14,080 nt of DNA from J051 sp040752255 (GTDB taxonomy: Bacteria; Armatimonadota; Fimbriimonadia; Fimbriimonadales; ATM1): NCBI GenBank assembly GCA_040752255.1, contig JBFMFD010000062.1, forward strand, positions 1 to 14,080. The letters run 5' to 3'. Under the pieces are notes generated by a model. The model did not search any database. It was not told the origin of the DNA and saw only the letters and a program-made list of their open reading frames with translations. The position numbers were made by a program, and so were the translations under genes. Below, piece after piece: positions 13,811 through 14,080 of this stretch. The stretch's first letter is position 1, and each line of letters begins with the position of its first letter.

Positions 13811-14080
13811 ATGAAAAGAATTCTTTGCATCGTCTCTGCAGCAATCCTGATTGGCGGCTCGATCGCGATCGCCCAATCCAAGGGGCCTTCGAAGCCAGGG
13901 AACAACCCGCCGCCGAAGCAGTCCCCGCCTCCGAGCAAGGGGCCGAGTTCGACCCCGGACAAGAGCCCTCCGAAGGCGCCGCCGAAGCAGTCTCCGCCTC
14001 CGAGCAAGGGGCCGGGTTCGACTCCGGACAAGAGCCCTCCGAAGGCGCCGCCGAAGCAGTCTCCGCCTCCGAGCAAGGGG
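13811..14080 (+). CDS. Exported Pro/Lys/Ser-rich repeat protein (runs off the right edge)
   Basis: 90 codons are visible with no stop. Residues 1-21 are a classic signal peptide (basic MKR, hydrophobic ILCIVSAAILIGGSIAIA) with a cleavage site at A21-Q22. The mature part is almost entirely Pro, Lys, Ser and Gly: a short lead, then a 23-residue unit (PPKQSPPPSKGPSSTPDKSPPKA) repeated at least twice plus a partial third. Such unstructured, cationic segments occur in cell-envelope or surface proteins; no domain or function can be named. AAGGAG (13796-13801) lies 9 nt before the ATG, a good ribosome binding site, and TACACT at 13768-13773 is a possible -10 box. The minus-strand frame over the same repeats is open but is only its shadow. 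Confidence 0.75.
   Translation, partial: MKRILCIVSAAILIGGSIAIAQSKGPSKPGNNPPPKQSPPPSKGPSSTPDKSPPKAPPKQSPPPSKGPGSTPDKSPPKAPPKQSPPPSKG
13910..14080. repeat. 69-bp tandem repeats
   Basis: Units at 13910-13978 and 13979-14047, and a partial third at 14048-14080. They differ at only a few bases, including AGT versus GGT, which changes one Ser to Gly. The period of 69 bp keeps the reading frame. High similarity suggests recent expansion or ongoing slippage/recombination. Confidence 0.92.

Noticed and set aside
13630..14076. Long minus-strand ORF rich in Gly, Leu and Phe over the tandem repeats
   Set aside because: It is the complement of the Pro/Lys repeat gene, which has a signal peptide and a ribosome binding site. 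The minus-strand frame has neither and is open only because of the repeat composition.
1..14080. CRISPR array, tRNA or rRNA genes, transposase or integrase genes
   Set aside because: No regularly spaced short repeats, cloverleaf-like sequences or recombinase motifs were seen. The only tandem repeats are the coding 69-bp units at the right edge.

Overview
High-GC bacterial chromosome (roughly 60% G+C by eye) with ordinary housekeeping genes at the left edge and a defence-rich region filling most of the rest. The lineage cannot be fixed from sequence alone. The mix of sigma70-type promoters, several -10-like boxes placed directly in front of start codons, and dispersed palindromic repeats would suit a group such as Armatimonadota, but that is a weak guess.

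Left part (1-2338): the N-terminal 218 residues of RecA (minus strand, running off the window) with a near-perfect promoter and an operator-like dyad on its -10 box; a divergent exported cyclophilin-type peptidyl-prolyl isomerase; and, convergent with that, a protein with two gamma-glutamylcyclotransferase-like domains.

Restriction island 1 (2339-6275): a minus-strand operon of two paralogous C5-cytosine DNA methyltransferases, an HNH nuclease with a TTG start, and a Vsr-type T:G mismatch nuclease. Every gene overlaps the next. The operon is bracketed by two direct, nearly identical copies of a 68-bp palindromic repeat, as if it were a cassette.

Middle (6276-8572): an exported PHP-domain metal-dependent phosphoesterase, then a two-gene operon with its own promoter that encodes an unrecognised 120-aa protein and a HEPN-like protein.

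Restriction island 2 (8584-13603, minus strand): the most unusual locus. A helicase-less Type ISP/IIG-like enzyme (PD-(D/E)XK nuclease plus N6-adenine methyltransferase) ends just after its methyltransferase domain. Its C-terminal target-recognition part is a separate ORF about 1.8 kb downstream. Exactly between them sit two genes, a three-Cys-motif partner protein (TcmP) and a Gp37/Gp68 (DUF5131) three-cysteine protein. The three junctions are a 1-nt gap, an 8-nt overlap and a 4-nt ATGA overlap, so the four ORFs appear translationally coupled. A perfect 16-bp dyad lies about 65 bp upstream of the first gene.

Right edge (13811-14080): the start of an exported Pro/Lys/Ser-rich protein built from 69-bp tandem repeats, running off the window.
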